Origin: Bradyrhizobium ottawaense
GTDB lineage: Bacteria; Pseudomonadota; Alphaproteobacteria; Rhizobiales; Xanthobacteraceae
Length of the DNA stretch: 64,000 nucleotides
Assembly (NCBI RefSeq): GCF_002278135.3
Contig: NZ_CP029425.2
Coordinates: 4,006,001 to 4,070,000, forward strand
Direction: 5' to 3'
In this document: positions 55,524 through 64,000 of the stretch, piece by piece
Numbering within the stretch: position 1 is the first letter of the stretch
Layout of the letters: each line of letters starts with the position of its first letter
Made by a program: the position numbers and the translations under genes
The notes under the pieces: generated by a model
The model's input: only the letters and a program-made list of their open reading frames with translations
The model's database searches: none
What the model was told of the DNA's origin: nothing

Positions 55524-58052
55524 ATGAAGTTTGGACTGCGACTCCGGGGGGGCTTGCTCGCAACCCTGATCATGTTCGGCGCGCCGGTGATTGCCCCGGT
55601 CGGGGCTGTTTTTGTGTCTTCGTCTGCGCTCGCTCAGACCGTGCAGTCGATTTCCGTCGAAGGAAATCGCCGGGTCGAGGTGGAGACGATCCGCTCCTAT
55701 TTCAAGCCGGGTCCGGGCGGGCGCCTGGATCAAGGCGCCATCGACGACGGCCTCAAGGCCTTGATCGAGACCGGCCTGTTCCAGGACGTGAGAATCAACC
55801 GCGGCGGCGGCGGCCAGATCGTCGTCTCCGTGGTGGAAAACCCGGTGATCGGCCGGATCGCCTTCGAGGGCAACAAGAAGATCAAGGACGAGCAGCTCAC
55901 CACTGAAGTCCAGTCCAAGGCGCGCGGCACCTTCTCCCGCGCCATGGTGCAGTCCGACACGCTGCGAATCGCTGAAATCTATCGCCGGTCCGGCCGCTAC
56001 GACGTGCGCGTCACGCCCGAGGTCATCGAGCAGCCGAACAACCGCGTCGACCTCATCTTTACGATCGAGGAGGGCGCCAAGACCGGCGTCAAGTCGATCG
56101 AGTTCGTCGGCAATGTCGCATTCTCGTCCTATCGCCTCAGGGACGTCATCAAGACCCGCGAATCGAACCTGCTGAGCTTCCTGGCCAGCGGTGACATCTA
56201 TGATCCCGACCGCGTCGAAGCCGACCGCGACCTGATCCGCCGCTTTTATCTCAAGAACGGTTTCGCCGACGTCCAGGTGGTGGCCGCGCTCACCGAATAC
56301 GATCCGGAGAAGAAGGGCTTCAACGTCACCTTCAAGATCGAGGAAGGATCGCAGTACCGCGTCGGCGCGCTCGACTTCCGCTCCAGCATTCCGAACTTCG
56401 ATCCCTCGTCGATGCGCGCCTATTCGCGCGTCAATGTCGGCTCGCTCTACAACGTTGAATCGGTCGAGAAGTCGGTCGAGGAGATGCAGATCGAGGCCTC
56501 GCGCCGCGGCTACGCCTTCGCCGTGGTCCGGCCCGGCGGCGACCGCAATTTCGAGGCGCACACCGTCTCCGTCGTGTTCAACATCGACGAAGGTCCGCGC
56601 ACCTATATCGAGCGCATCAACCTGCGCGGCAACACGCGTACCCGCGATTACGTGATCCGCCGCGAGTTCGACATCTCCGAGGGCGACGCCTACAACCGCG
56701 CCCTGGTCGACCGTGCCGAGCGGCGCCTGAAGAACCTCGACTACTTCAAGAGCGTGAAGATCACGACGGAGCCGGGCTCGTCGAGCGATCGCGTGGTCCT
56801 GATCGTCGACATGGAAGAGAAATCGACCGGCGACTTCTCGATCTCGGGCGGTTACTCCACCACCGACGGCGCGCTGGCCGAAGTCTCGATCTCCGAGCGC
56901 AACCTGCTTGGCCGCGGTCTGTTCGCCAAGGCGTCGGTGACCTACGGCCAATATGCACGCGGTTACTCGCTGTCGTTCGTCGAGCCGTATCTGCTCGACT
57001 ACCGCGTCGCGCTTGGCCTCGACCTCTATCAGCGCCAGCAGCTGTCCAACAGCTACATCTCCTACGGCACCAAGACGCTCGGCTTCTCGCCGCGCCTCGG
57101 CTTCTCCTTGCGTGAAGATCTGGCGCTGCAGCTGCGCTACTCGATCTACCAGCAGGAAATCACGCTGCCGTACTACCTGGCGAACTGTAACAACAATCTG
57201 GGTACGTCGGCCTTCAATCCGAGCCCGGCCTTCGTCAATGCCAATGGCGGCGTTCCGGATCTCAGCTCGACCAACGGTCTCGGCTGCTACAGCGACGGCG
57301 AAGCTTCGCTGCCGGTGCGCAGGGAGCTCGCCAACGGCAAGACCCTGACCTCGGCGCTTGGCTATACGCTGACCTACAACACGCTGGACAACAACAAGAA
57401 CCCCACCGACGGTCTGCTCGTCGACTTCCGTCAGGATTTCGCCGGCGTCGGCGGCGACGTCTCCTACCTGAAGTCCGTCATCGATGCGAAGTACTATACT
57501 CCGCTGGTGTCTGACATCGTCGGCCTCGTCCGCGTGCAGAGCGGCATGCTGAACAAGATGGGCAGCGATCTGCGCATGCTCGATCACTTCCAGATGGGTT
57601 CGAACCTCGTCCGCGGCTTTGCCCCGAACGGCATCGGCCCGCGCGATTTGAACCCCTTTGGTACGCAGGACGCCCTCGGCGGCACCAAGTACTGGGGCGC
57701 TTCGCTCGAACTGCAGATGCCGTTCTGGTTCCTGCCGAAGGAAGTGGGTCTGAAGGGCGCGGTCTATGCCGATGCCGGCGGCCTCTACGACTATAAGGGA
57801 CCGACCGGCTGGACCACGACCAACGAAGTCAATGTACCGGGCTGCATCCCCTCGAGCATCAATCCGTCGTCTGCGGGCACCTGTACCGGCCTCGTCTACG
57901 ACGACAGCAAGGTCGTCCGCTCGTCGGTTGGTGTCGGCCTGATCTGGCAGTCGCCGTTCGGTCCGCTGCGCTTCGACTACGCCGTGCCGCTCAGCAAGGG
58001 CAAGTACGATCGCACGCAGGAGTTCCGGTTCGGCGGCGGCACCACGTTCTAA
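55524..58052 (+). CDS. bamA: outer-membrane protein assembly factor BamA
   Basis: 842 residues from ATG 55524, which starts a signal peptide ([20 protein letters not shown], cleavage near ALAQ); ATG 55389 would add 45 residues without a signal. Five POTRA domains (about 35-420, first strand [20 protein letters not shown]) and a 16-strand barrel with the conserved VRGF in loop 6 ([15 protein letters not shown]) and final strand [10 protein letters not shown] ending in Phe. Inserts beta-barrel proteins such as the Omp25-like protein and TonB receptor encoded in this window. Confidence 0.95.
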   Translation: MKFGLRLRGGLLATLIMFGAPVIAPVGAVFVSSSALAQTVQSISVEGNRRVEVETIRSYFKPGPGGRLDQGAIDDGLKALIETGLFQDVRINRGGGGQIVVSVVENPVIGRIAFEGNKKIKDEQLTTEVQSKARGTFSRAMVQSDTLRIAEIYRRSGRYDVRVTPEVIEQPNNRVDLIFTIEEGAKTGVKSIEFVGNVAFSSYRLRDVIKTRESNLLSFLASGDIYDPDRVEADRDLIRRFYLKNGFADVQVVAALTEYDPEKKGFNVTFKIEEGSQYRVGALDFRSSIPNFDPSSMRAYSRVNVGSLYNVESVEKSVEEMQIEASRRGYAFAVVRPGGDRNFEAHTVSVVFNIDEGPRTYIERINLRGNTRTRDYVIRREFDISEGDAYNRALVDRAERRLKNLDYFKSVKITTEPGSSSDRVVLIVDMEEKSTGDFSISGGYSTTDGALAEVSISERNLLGRGLFAKASVTYGQYARGYSLSFVEPYLLDYRVALGLDLYQRQQLSNSYISYGTKTLGFSPRLGFSLREDLALQLRYSIYQQEITLPYYLANCNNNLGTSAFNPSPAFVNANGGVPDLSSTNGLGCYSDGEASLPVRRELANGKTLTSALGYTLTYNTLDNNKNPTDGLLVDFRQDFAGVGGDVSYLKSVIDAKYYTPLVSDIVGLVRVQSGMLNKMGSDLRMLDHFQMGSNLVRGFAPNGIGPRDLNPFGTQDALGGTKYWGASLELQMPFWFLPKEVGLKGAVYADAGGLYDYKGPTGWTTTNEVNVPGCIPSSINPSSAGTCTGLVYDDSKVVRSSVGVGLIWQSPFGPLRFDYAVPLSKGKYDRTQEFRFGGGTTF

Positions 58053-58177
58053 TTCGATCAGCACGGCACGATCCGGATCACTGGAACCGGTTTCCGAAAG
58101 GGATCGTGCCGATCCAAGAGATGGAGCATGATGCGGCTCGACCGCTTCATGCCGAAGCCGGACCGCGACGGGGTGGA

Positions 58178-59245
58178 ATGGCGCAGCCGACCTTCTTCAT
58201 AAAGCCGCCTGCCTCAACGCTGGCTGACATTGCCACGCTGGCCAAGGCGCAGCTGGTCGATCCCGCCAGGGGCGACCACATCATCACGGGCCTTGCTTCG
58301 CTTGACGAAGCGGGCCCGATGCATCTGGCGTTCTTCGACAACCTCAAATACGCCGACGAGATCAAGGGGACCAAGGCCGGCGCTTGCCTGGTGAGCCCGC
58401 GCTTCGAGCCCCAGGTGCCCGCGCACGTGGCCGTGCTGCGGGTGGCGCAGCCGTTCCGGGCCTTTGTCAGGATCGCGCGGGAATGGCACGGCGAAGCGCT
58501 GAGGCCCCAATCCTGGGTCGGCAATGACGGCATCGCGCCGTCGGCGATCATCGATCCCTCGGCCCGGCTCGAGGACGGCGTGATCGTCGATCCCCTGGCC
58601 GTGATCGGCCCGGATGTGGAGATCGGCAGCGGCACGGTGGTCGGCGTCGGGGCGGTGATCGGGCCCGGCGTCAAGATCGGCCGGGACTGCAATGTCGGCG
58701 CGCGCACCGCGATCCAGTGCGCCCTGATCGGCAACAACGTGCTGATCCATCCCGGCTGCTCGATCGGCCAGGACGGCTACGGCTTCATTTTTTTCGGCCC
58801 CGAGGGTCATCTGAAGGTGCCTCAGACCGGGCGGGTGCTGATCCAGAACGATGTCGAGGTCGGCGCCGGGACCACGATCGACCGCGGCAGCTTGCGCGAC
58901 ACCGTGATCGGCGAAGGCACGAAAATCGACAATCAGGTCCAGATCGGTCACAATGTCACGATCGGCCGGCATTGCCTGCTGGCCGCCCAGATCGGGCTCG
59001 CCGGCAGCCTGTCCATTGGCGACAACGTGGCACTCGGAGCGAAGGTTGGCATCAACAACCACCTCAAGATCGGGGACGGGGCCCAGGTGACCGCGATGAG
59101 CGGCGTCAAGGACGACATCCCGCCGGGCGGACGCTGGGGTGGTTTTTTCGCCAAGCCGACCAAACAATGGTTCAAGGAGATCATCGCGGTGGAGCGCTTG
59201 GTACGCGACAGCAGGGCTGATCCGAAGGATGAGGGACGGGAATGA
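58178..59245 (+). CDS. lpxD: UDP-3-O-acyl-glucosamine N-acyltransferase
   Basis: 355 residues. The start at 58178 (MAQPTFFIK) follows GGGGTGGA; an ATG at 58106 adds 24 residues. N-terminal uridine-binding domain (about 1-100), left-handed beta-helix of hexapeptide repeats ([16 protein letters not shown] and similar) and the catalytic His in [11 protein letters not shown]. Adds the N-linked hydroxyacyl chain in lipid A synthesis. Bradyrhizobium lipid A has a diamino-glucose backbone, so substrate details may differ. Confidence 0.95.
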   Translation: MAQPTFFIKPPASTLADIATLAKAQLVDPARGDHIITGLASLDEAGPMHLAFFDNLKYADEIKGTKAGACLVSPRFEPQVPAHVAVLRVAQPFRAFVRIAREWHGEALRPQSWVGNDGIAPSAIIDPSARLEDGVIVDPLAVIGPDVEIGSGTVVGVGAVIGPGVKIGRDCNVGARTAIQCALIGNNVLIHPGCSIGQDGYGFIFFGPEGHLKVPQTGRVLIQNDVEVGAGTTIDRGSLRDTVIGEGTKIDNQVQIGHNVTIGRHCLLAAQIGLAGSLSIGDNVALGAKVGINNHLKIGDGAQVTAMSGVKDDIPPGGRWGGFFAKPTKQWFKEIIAVERLVRDSRADPKDEGRE

Positions 59246-59703
59246 CGGAGGAATCACCTGTTAAGTTCGAGCTGGTGGACATCAATGCCATCCTCCAGAC
59301 GCTGCCGCACCGTTTCCCGATGCTGCTGATCGACCGCGTGATCAACATCCGGGCCGACTACAGCGGCATCGGCATCAAGAACGTCACCTTCAACGAGCCG
59401 GCCTTCCAGGGGCATTTCCCGGAGCGACCGGTCTATCCCGGCGTCATGATGATCGAGGCGATGGCGCAGACCGCGGGCGTGATCGGCATCAAGTCGGTCG
59501 AAGGCACCGACAAGCCGCGGGCGGTCTATTTCCTCACCATCGACAAGTGCAAATTCCGCAAGCCCGTGCTGCCGGGCGATACCATCGAGTATCACATGCG
59601 CTCGCTCGGCCGCCGCAAGGCCATGTGGTGGTTTCACGGCGATGCCAAGGTCAACGGGCAGGTGGTCGCGGAGGCCGACGTCGGCGCCATGCTGACGGAC
59701 TGA
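59242..59703 (+). CDS. fabZ: 3-hydroxyacyl-ACP dehydratase
   Basis: 153 residues of the hotdog fold. Catalytic His in [12 protein letters not shown] and Glu in [14 protein letters not shown]. Starts with an ATGA overlap with lpxD. Dehydrates hydroxyacyl-ACP in fatty-acid synthesis and competes with lipid A for the same substrate, explaining its place here. Confidence 0.97.
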   Translation: MTEESPVKFELVDINAILQTLPHRFPMLLIDRVINIRADYSGIGIKNVTFNEPAFQGHFPERPVYPGVMMIEAMAQTAGVIGIKSVEGTDKPRAVYFLTIDKCKFRKPVLPGDTIEYHMRSLGRRKAMWWFHGDAKVNGQVVAEADVGAMLTD

Positions 59704-59730
59704 GCGGCACGCGGTCCTCGCTGGACGGGC

Positions 59731-60044
59731 TCACGCGCCGCAATCGTAGCGGCCGCCAGGAGCCTCGCGCTTAATGTTTTGGTTGAAGAACTGACCCATG
59801 GATGGCGCGCCCAGGAGACGGTCGGCGGTCTCGGCCGCGACGCCGCAATAGCGCGCATAGCTGCCGCCAGTCGCGACGACGAGGTCGTGATGCGCGCGGT
59901 CGTAGCAGACCCGCTGAAGCACAGTGCTGCGGCTGATGTCGCGGCATTCGAATGTCGCGAGGTCGATGCGGCGGCGTTCACCGTCTCGGACACGATCGGT
60001 GCGGCCGCGAGCTGTGCGAGCAGAAGTGCCAGGGCCCTGACCAT
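59731..60044 (-). pseudogene. KTSC-like small secreted protein, frameshifted
   Basis: Two minus-strand frames together make one sensible protein. From ATG 60044 frame one gives a signal peptide (MVRALALLLAQLAAAPIVSE). In the other frame, from about 59975 down to the TAG/TGA end at 59731, comes RRRIDLATFECRDISRSTVL, RVCYD, YARYCGV and a C-terminal GRYDCGA: the four-cysteine pattern of small KTSC-type rhizobial secreted proteins. One added base near 59972-59985 would join them (SETV-x-RRRIDLA). It lies antisense in the fabZ-lpxA gap. Either a decayed gene or a sequencing error. Function unknown. Confidence 0.6.
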
Positions 60045-60219
60045 GAAAGCTGAAGCTCCGCATGAAGTTGTTGAGGAGCCGGGACGACCGCCTCATCCGG
60101 CACTTGAAACCGGCAGAGATGATACGTCACTGGACAGATCGGGCATAGTCGCGCTAACCACCGGAAATCTGAGCGACTTCAACGCATAACCAGACATTCT
60201 TGAAGAGTAAGATTGCTTG

Positions 60220-61011
60220 ATGAGCAAGATTGATCCCACCGCACGGGTCGCGGACGGCGCCGTGATCGGCGAGGGCACCGAGATCGGGCCCTATTGCATC
60301 ATCGGCCCGAATGTCGTGATCGGCGCGAACTGCAAGCTGATTGGGCATGTTACCGTCATCGGCCATACGTCGATCGGGGACGGCGGCGTGATCTCGCCGT
60401 TCGTGGTGCTCGGCGGCGCGCCCCAGGATCTCAGCTACAAGGGCGAGCCGACGAAGCTCGAGATCGGCTCTGGCTGCGTCATCCGCGAAGGCGCGACGAT
60501 GAATGTCGGCACCATCAAGGGCGGCGGTCTGACGCGCGTCGGCAACGGCGGCTACTTCATGAACAACAGCCATGTGGGCCATGACTGCATGGTCGGCAAC
60601 AACGTGATCTTTGCGACCTCGGCGACGCTCGGCGGCCACTGCGAGATCGGCGACGCCGTCTATATCGGCGGCCTCTCCGCAGTGCACCAGTTCACGCGCA
60701 TCGGCCCCTACGTGATGGTCGGCGGGGTCTGCGGCGTACGCGACGATGTCATCCCGTATGGGCTCGTTAACGGCCAGTATGCGGTGCTCGAGAGTCTCAA
60801 CCTGATCGGCATGAAGCGGCGCAAGTTCACCAGGCAGCGACTGGCGACGGTGCGCGGGTTCTACCAAAAGCTCTTCCATGGCCCCGGCACATTCGCCGAG
60901 CGGTTAGAGGCGTCCAGGCCGCTTGCAGGCGAAGATCCGGCGATCGCCGAAATCCTCGACTTCATCGGCAAGGGCAAGCGCCCGCTCTGTCTTCCTGCCC
61001 TCGCGAAGTGA
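60220..61011 (+). CDS. lpxA: UDP-N-acetylglucosamine acyltransferase
   Basis: 263 residues. Left-handed beta-helix of hexapeptide repeats (IGEGTEIGPYCIIGPNVVIG) with catalytic His121 in SHVGHDCMVGN, then the C-terminal helical domain (MKRRKFTRQRLATVRGFYQ). First step of lipid A synthesis. ATG 60220 is preceded by TTG 60217. It is separated from fabZ by 516 bases that include the antisense KTSC-like gene. Confidence 0.96.
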   Translation: MSKIDPTARVADGAVIGEGTEIGPYCIIGPNVVIGANCKLIGHVTVIGHTSIGDGGVISPFVVLGGAPQDLSYKGEPTKLEIGSGCVIREGATMNVGTIKGGGLTRVGNGGYFMNNSHVGHDCMVGNNVIFATSATLGGHCEIGDAVYIGGLSAVHQFTRIGPYVMVGGVCGVRDDVIPYGLVNGQYAVLESLNLIGMKRRKFTRQRLATVRGFYQKLFHGPGTFAERLEASRPLAGEDPAIAEILDFIGKGKRPLCLPALAK

Positions 61012-61018
61012 TTTTGGG

Positions 61019-61888
61019 ATGGCCGCGGACATGACATCGGCGGCGTCGGACATCTCATCGCCGGTCGGCATCGTCGCCGGCGGCGGCGCGATGCCGTTCG
61101 CAGTCGCCGACTCGCTTGCCGCGCGCGGCATCACGCCGGTGCTGTTTCCGCTGCGCGGGGCCTGCGATCCCGCGCGGGTGGAGAAATTCCGCCATCGCTG
61201 GATCTCGGTCGGCCAGCTCGGTCGCGCGATGCGACTGTTCCGCGAGGAGGGCTGCCGCGACCTGATCTTCATCGGCACCTTGGTGCGGCCCTCGCTCTCC
61301 GAGATCCGGTTCGACGTCAAGACGATGCGGCTGCTCGGCAATGTCATCCGCGCCTTTCGCGGCGGCGACGATCATCTCTTGTCCGGCGTCGGCCGCATCC
61401 TCGAGCAGGATGGCTTTCGCATGGTCGGCATCAAGGACCTCGCCCCCGATCTCCTGATGCCCGAGGGCTGCATCAGTCGCGCCTGGCCCAGCGATACCAG
61501 CAAGACCGACATCGCGCGCGGCCGTGCGGTGCTGACTGCGCTTGGTCCGTTCGACATCGGCCAGGCTGCGGTGGTGATTGACGGCCATGTGGTCGCGGTC
61601 GAGGACATCGAGGGCACCGATGCGCTGCTCGCGCGCGTCGCGCGGCTGCGCGAGGAGGGACGCATTCGCGCGGCCGCCGGCCGCGGCGTGCTCGTGAAGG
61701 CGCCGAAGAGCGGCCAGGATCTGCGTTTCGACCTGCCGACGATCGGCCCGCGCACCATCGAGGGCGTCGCGGCGGCCGGCCTTGCGGGCCTCGCCGTCAT
61801 CGCCGGCAACACCATCGCCGCAGAGCCGCAGGCGATGATCGCCCTCGCGGACGCCAAATATCTCTTCGTCATCGGTCTGCCGGCGTGA
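61019..61888 (+). CDS. lpxI: UDP-2,3-diacylglucosamine pyrophosphatase LpxI
   Basis: 289 residues (DUF1009 family). N-terminal domain begins VGIVAGGGAMPFAVADS; the C-terminal catalytic domain has GRAVLTALGPFDIGQAAVV, VAVEDIEGTDALL and the terminal GNTIAAEPQAMI. LpxI replaces LpxH in alphaproteobacteria. ATG 61031 is an alternative start. The stop overlaps lpxB by one base (TGATG). Confidence 0.94.
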   Translation: MAADMTSAASDISSPVGIVAGGGAMPFAVADSLAARGITPVLFPLRGACDPARVEKFRHRWISVGQLGRAMRLFREEGCRDLIFIGTLVRPSLSEIRFDVKTMRLLGNVIRAFRGGDDHLLSGVGRILEQDGFRMVGIKDLAPDLLMPEGCISRAWPSDTSKTDIARGRAVLTALGPFDIGQAAVVIDGHVVAVEDIEGTDALLARVARLREEGRIRAAAGRGVLVKAPKSGQDLRFDLPTIGPRTIEGVAAAGLAGLAVIAGNTIAAEPQAMIALADAKYLFVIGLPA

Positions 61889-63063
61889 TGCAGTCGCGCG
61901 ATCCCAAGCGCAAGATCTTCCTGATCGCCACGGAGGAATCCGGCGACCGGCTCGGCAGTGCCTTGATGAAGGTCCTGCGCCAGCGTCTCGGCGACGGCGT
62001 GCAGTTCGTCGGCGTCGGCGGACGTACCATGGCGCGCGAAGGGCTGGAATCGCTGTTTCCGATCGAGGAGCTGTCAATCGTCGGATTTGCCGCGGTGGTG
62101 CAGCAATTGCCGAAAATTCTGCGGCTGATCCGCGAGACGGCCGACGCCGTGGCCGAGGCCGCGCCGGACGCGCTCGTCATCATCGACAGCCCCGACTTCA
62201 CCCATCGCGTCGCCCGCCGCGTGCGCGCGAAGAATCCTGCGATCCCGATCGTCGATTATGTCTCGCCGCAGCTCTGGGCGTGGCGGCCGGGGCGGGCGCG
62301 GACCATGCTCGGTTATGTCGACCATGTGCTCGGTCTCCTGCCGTTCGAGCCCGAGGAATACCGCAAGCTCGGCGGACCGCCCTGCAGCTATGTCGGCCAT
62401 CCCTTAGTCGAGCAATTGCCCTCGCTGCGGCCGAACGCGGAGGAGCAGGCACGTCGCGACGGCGAGCCGCCGGTGCTTTTGGTGCTGCCCGGCAGCCGCC
62501 GTAGCGAGGTCAGGCACCATCTCGATGTCTTCGGCGGAGTGCTCGGCCGCTTGCAGGCGGAAGGCCACGCCTTCGAACTGATACTGCCGACCATGCCGCA
62601 TCTCGAGGCCACCATCCGCGAGGGTATCGCGAGCTGGCCGGTCAAGCCAAGGGTCGTGACCGGCGAGAACGAGAAGCGCGCCGTGTTCCGCATCGCGCGT
62701 GCGGCGCTGGCCAAATCCGGTACGGTGACGCTGGAGCTCGCACTGTCGGGTATTCCAATGGTGACGGCCTATCGCGTCGGTGCGATCGAGGCCTTCATCC
62801 TGCGCCGCGCGATCCGCGTCTCCTCGGTGATCCTTGCCAATCTCGTGATCGGCAAGGATGTCATTCCGGAGTACCTGCAGGAGGAGTGCACGCCGGAGAA
62901 ACTGGCGCCGGCACTCGCCGAGGTGCTGACGGATTCGCCGCTGCGCAAGCAGCAGGTCGAGGCCTTTGCCCGGCTCGACCAGATCATGTCGACCGGCAAC
63001 AAATCGCCAAGCGTGCTCGCCGCCGACATCGTGCTCGAGACGATGCGCAAGGGACGGCGGTAA
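61888..63063 (+). CDS. lpxB: lipid A disaccharide synthase
   Basis: 391 residues, GT19 glycosyltransferase. IFLIATEESGDRLG near the start, IIDSPDFTHRVARR, YVSPQLWAWRPGRA and the UDP-binding region LAKSGTVTLELALSGIPMVTAYR are typical. Joins UDP-diacylglucosamine and lipid X at the inner membrane. Last gene of the cluster; a palindromic repeat follows. Confidence 0.96.
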   Translation: MQSRDPKRKIFLIATEESGDRLGSALMKVLRQRLGDGVQFVGVGGRTMAREGLESLFPIEELSIVGFAAVVQQLPKILRLIRETADAVAEAAPDALVIIDSPDFTHRVARRVRAKNPAIPIVDYVSPQLWAWRPGRARTMLGYVDHVLGLLPFEPEEYRKLGGPPCSYVGHPLVEQLPSLRPNAEEQARRDGEPPVLLVLPGSRRSEVRHHLDVFGGVLGRLQAEGHAFELILPTMPHLEATIREGIASWPVKPRVVTGENEKRAVFRIARAALAKSGTVTLELALSGIPMVTAYRVGAIEAFILRRAIRVSSVILANLVIGKDVIPEYLQEECTPEKLAPALAEVLTDSPLRKQQVEAFARLDQIMSTGNKSPSVLAADIVLETMRKGRR

Positions 63064-63067
63064 CGGA

Positions 63068-63167
63068 GGTCTCGTAGGGTGGGCAAAGGCGCGTCGCGCC
63101 GTGCCCACGATTCGTCGCGATGAGAAGAATTCGTGGGCACGCTTCGCTTTGCCCACCCTACGAGACC
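63068..63167. repeat. palindromic intergenic repeat after lpxB
   Basis: Perfect 21-bp inverted arms at 63068-63088 and 63147-63167 (core TAGGGTGGGCAAAG/CTTTGCCCACCCTA) plus an inner pair GTGCCCACGA (63101-63110)/TCGTGGGCAC (63131-63140). It fills the gap between lpxB and a convergent SDR gene and may terminate both. A third repeat family, distinct from those at 601 and 7281. Confidence 0.8.
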
Positions 63168-63200
63168 GTGAACGTTGCGCCATTGTGGCCGGATCAAGTT

Positions 63201-63968
63201 CTACGCAAGTCCTGCATCCACCCGAAAACACTGGCTGGTGATGCGCTGGCTTTCGTCGGAGGCGAGGAATAGCGCCATGTTGGCGATGTCCTCGGGCGTC
63301 ACTGCATCCGGAACGGCCTGACGGGAGCGCATTTCGGTGATGACCTGCTCGTCCGGATACCACAGCCGGCGTTGACGTTCGGTGATGACCATGCCTGGCG
63401 CAATCGCGTTGACGCGGATGCGGTCGGGGCCGACCAGCCGGGCCAGCGAGTTGGTGAAACCGACGATCGCCGCCTTTGCCCCGGCGTAGACCGGCAGCGC
63501 CGGTGCACCGCGCATCCAGGCGATCGACGACATGTTGATGATCGAGCCGCCGCCGCGCGCCTGCATCTGCGGCACCACCGCTTGCGCCGCAAAGAAGACG
63601 TGCTTGAGATTGAGGCCGATCATCCAATCGAACTCTGCCGGCGTCACCTCGGCCAGCACCTGGCGTTGATCATTGGCGGCATTGTTGACGAGGACCGCGG
63701 CATCGCCGAGCGATCGCTGCACCTGCGCCATTGCGGCCCGCAAGGCCTCGATGTCCAGGAGGTCGCATGGCACGAACAAGGGCGCGGCTTCGGACGCAGC
63801 GCTCACCTCCGCGACCAGCGCCCCGCCGGCTTCTTCATCCACATCGAGGAACGCGACGCGCGCTCCCTGGGCCGCGAAGGCGCGCACGAAGGCGGCCCCG
63901 ATGCCGCTGGCGCCGCCGGTGATCAGTACGACGCGGTCCGCAAGTCCGGCATAGCTCGTCTTTGTCAT
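63201..63968 (-). CDS. short-chain dehydrogenase/reductase
   Basis: 255 residues of the classical SDR family. Cofactor motif TGGASGIG (about 17-24), NNAA, catalytic Ser in NMSSIAW, and YAGAK (YxxxK). The acidic residue after the second strand (LDVDEE) favours NAD over NADP. The start ATG 63968 overlaps the stop of the upstream minus-strand gene (ATGA), so it belongs to an operon that enters from the right, possibly for sugar catabolism. Substrate unknown. Confidence 0.93.
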   Translation of the reverse strand: MTKTSYAGLADRVVLITGGASGIGAAFVRAFAAQGARVAFLDVDEEAGGALVAEVSAASEAAPLFVPCDLLDIEALRAAMAQVQRSLGDAAVLVNNAANDQRQVLAEVTPAEFDWMIGLNLKHVFFAAQAVVPQMQARGGGSIINMSSIAWMRGAPALPVYAGAKAAIVGFTNSLARLVGPDRIRVNAIAPGMVITERQRRLWYPDEQVITEMRSRQAVPDAVTPEDIANMALFLASDESQRITSQCFRVDAGLA

Positions 63969-64000
63969 GCGATCAGTCGCTCCGTCTCGGGGTCGAACAG
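63965..64000 (-). CDS. 3' end of an upstream gene (partial)
   Basis: Only LFDPETERLIA and a TGA are visible. The short tail resembles the C-terminus of MalK/UgpC-type sugar ABC ATPases (which often end in a LFD-containing strand), but eleven residues cannot prove this. It is translationally coupled to the SDR gene. Confidence 0.4.
   Translation of the reverse strand: MFDPETERLIA

Noticed and set aside
55401..58064. 887-codon open frame on the minus strand
   Set aside because: Antisense to bamA with no family motifs; a shadow frame.

Overview
The window looks like chromosomal DNA of an alphaproteobacterium of the order Rhizobiales, most likely Bradyrhizobium or a close relative. The base composition is high in G+C. 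The rpsB-tsf-pyrH-frr-uppS-cdsA-dxr-rseP-bamA-lpxD-fabZ-lpxA-lpxI-lpxB order, the short prolyl-tRNA synthetase, the C-terminally extended S2, LpxI in place of LpxH, two DUF3551-like secreted proteins and the palindromic intergenic repeats all fit. I see no rRNA, tRNA, CRISPR array, insertion sequence or prophage.

Layout. 1-571: 3' end of a methylthioribose kinase gene, then a palindromic repeat and a secreted protein of unknown function (minus strand). 1888-7292: a tightly overlapped five-gene peptide/nickel-type ABC importer operon. 7430-12308 (minus): a secreted serine hydrolase and a ribose-type sugar ABC importer. 12447-12866 (minus): a small globin whose start codon lies just after a strong intrinsic terminator. 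13331-20620: a seven-gene copper-uptake operon resembling pcuABCDE of B. japonicum, with two extra genes (an Asp-box propeller protein and a thioredoxin-like protein) between the TonB receptor and the PCuAC chaperone. 20765-24165: proS and the LolCDE-type lipoprotein-release genes.

24260-39866 is a mixed accessory block: a dehydrogenase with a divergent XRE regulator, a secreted ClpP-fold protein, a large hybrid histidine kinase, a LysR regulator with a divergent flavoprotein, an acetyltransferase, a frameshifted methionine aminopeptidase, a MocR regulator with a divergent AhpD-like gene plus an HD-domain gene, two DUF3551-like genes and an outer-membrane beta-barrel. 40039-40137 encodes a 32-residue membrane peptide. 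40351-47595: dnaE, a secreted beta-carbonic anhydrase and a caspase-fold protein that has lost both catalytic residues. 47850-63063: the translation, isoprenoid, outer-membrane and lipid A cluster, interrupted by a small frameshifted antisense gene. 63201-64000: an SDR dehydrogenase and the last codons of another minus-strand gene.

How the parts connect. The 13-20 kb operon describes a complete copper route: an outer-membrane receptor, periplasmic redox and metal-handling proteins, PCuAC, and a CopC-CopD inner-membrane protein. Two FixK/FNR-type TTGA-N6-TCAA palindromes lie on its upstream side, one ahead of this operon and one ahead of the sugar transporter, which suggests a link to microoxic growth. 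The 47-63 kb cluster couples translation factors to undecaprenyl phosphate, phospholipid, BAM and lipid A synthesis. Three genes (histidine kinase receiver, methionine aminopeptidase, KTSC-like gene) each look one base short; these are either recent pseudogenes or sequencing errors.
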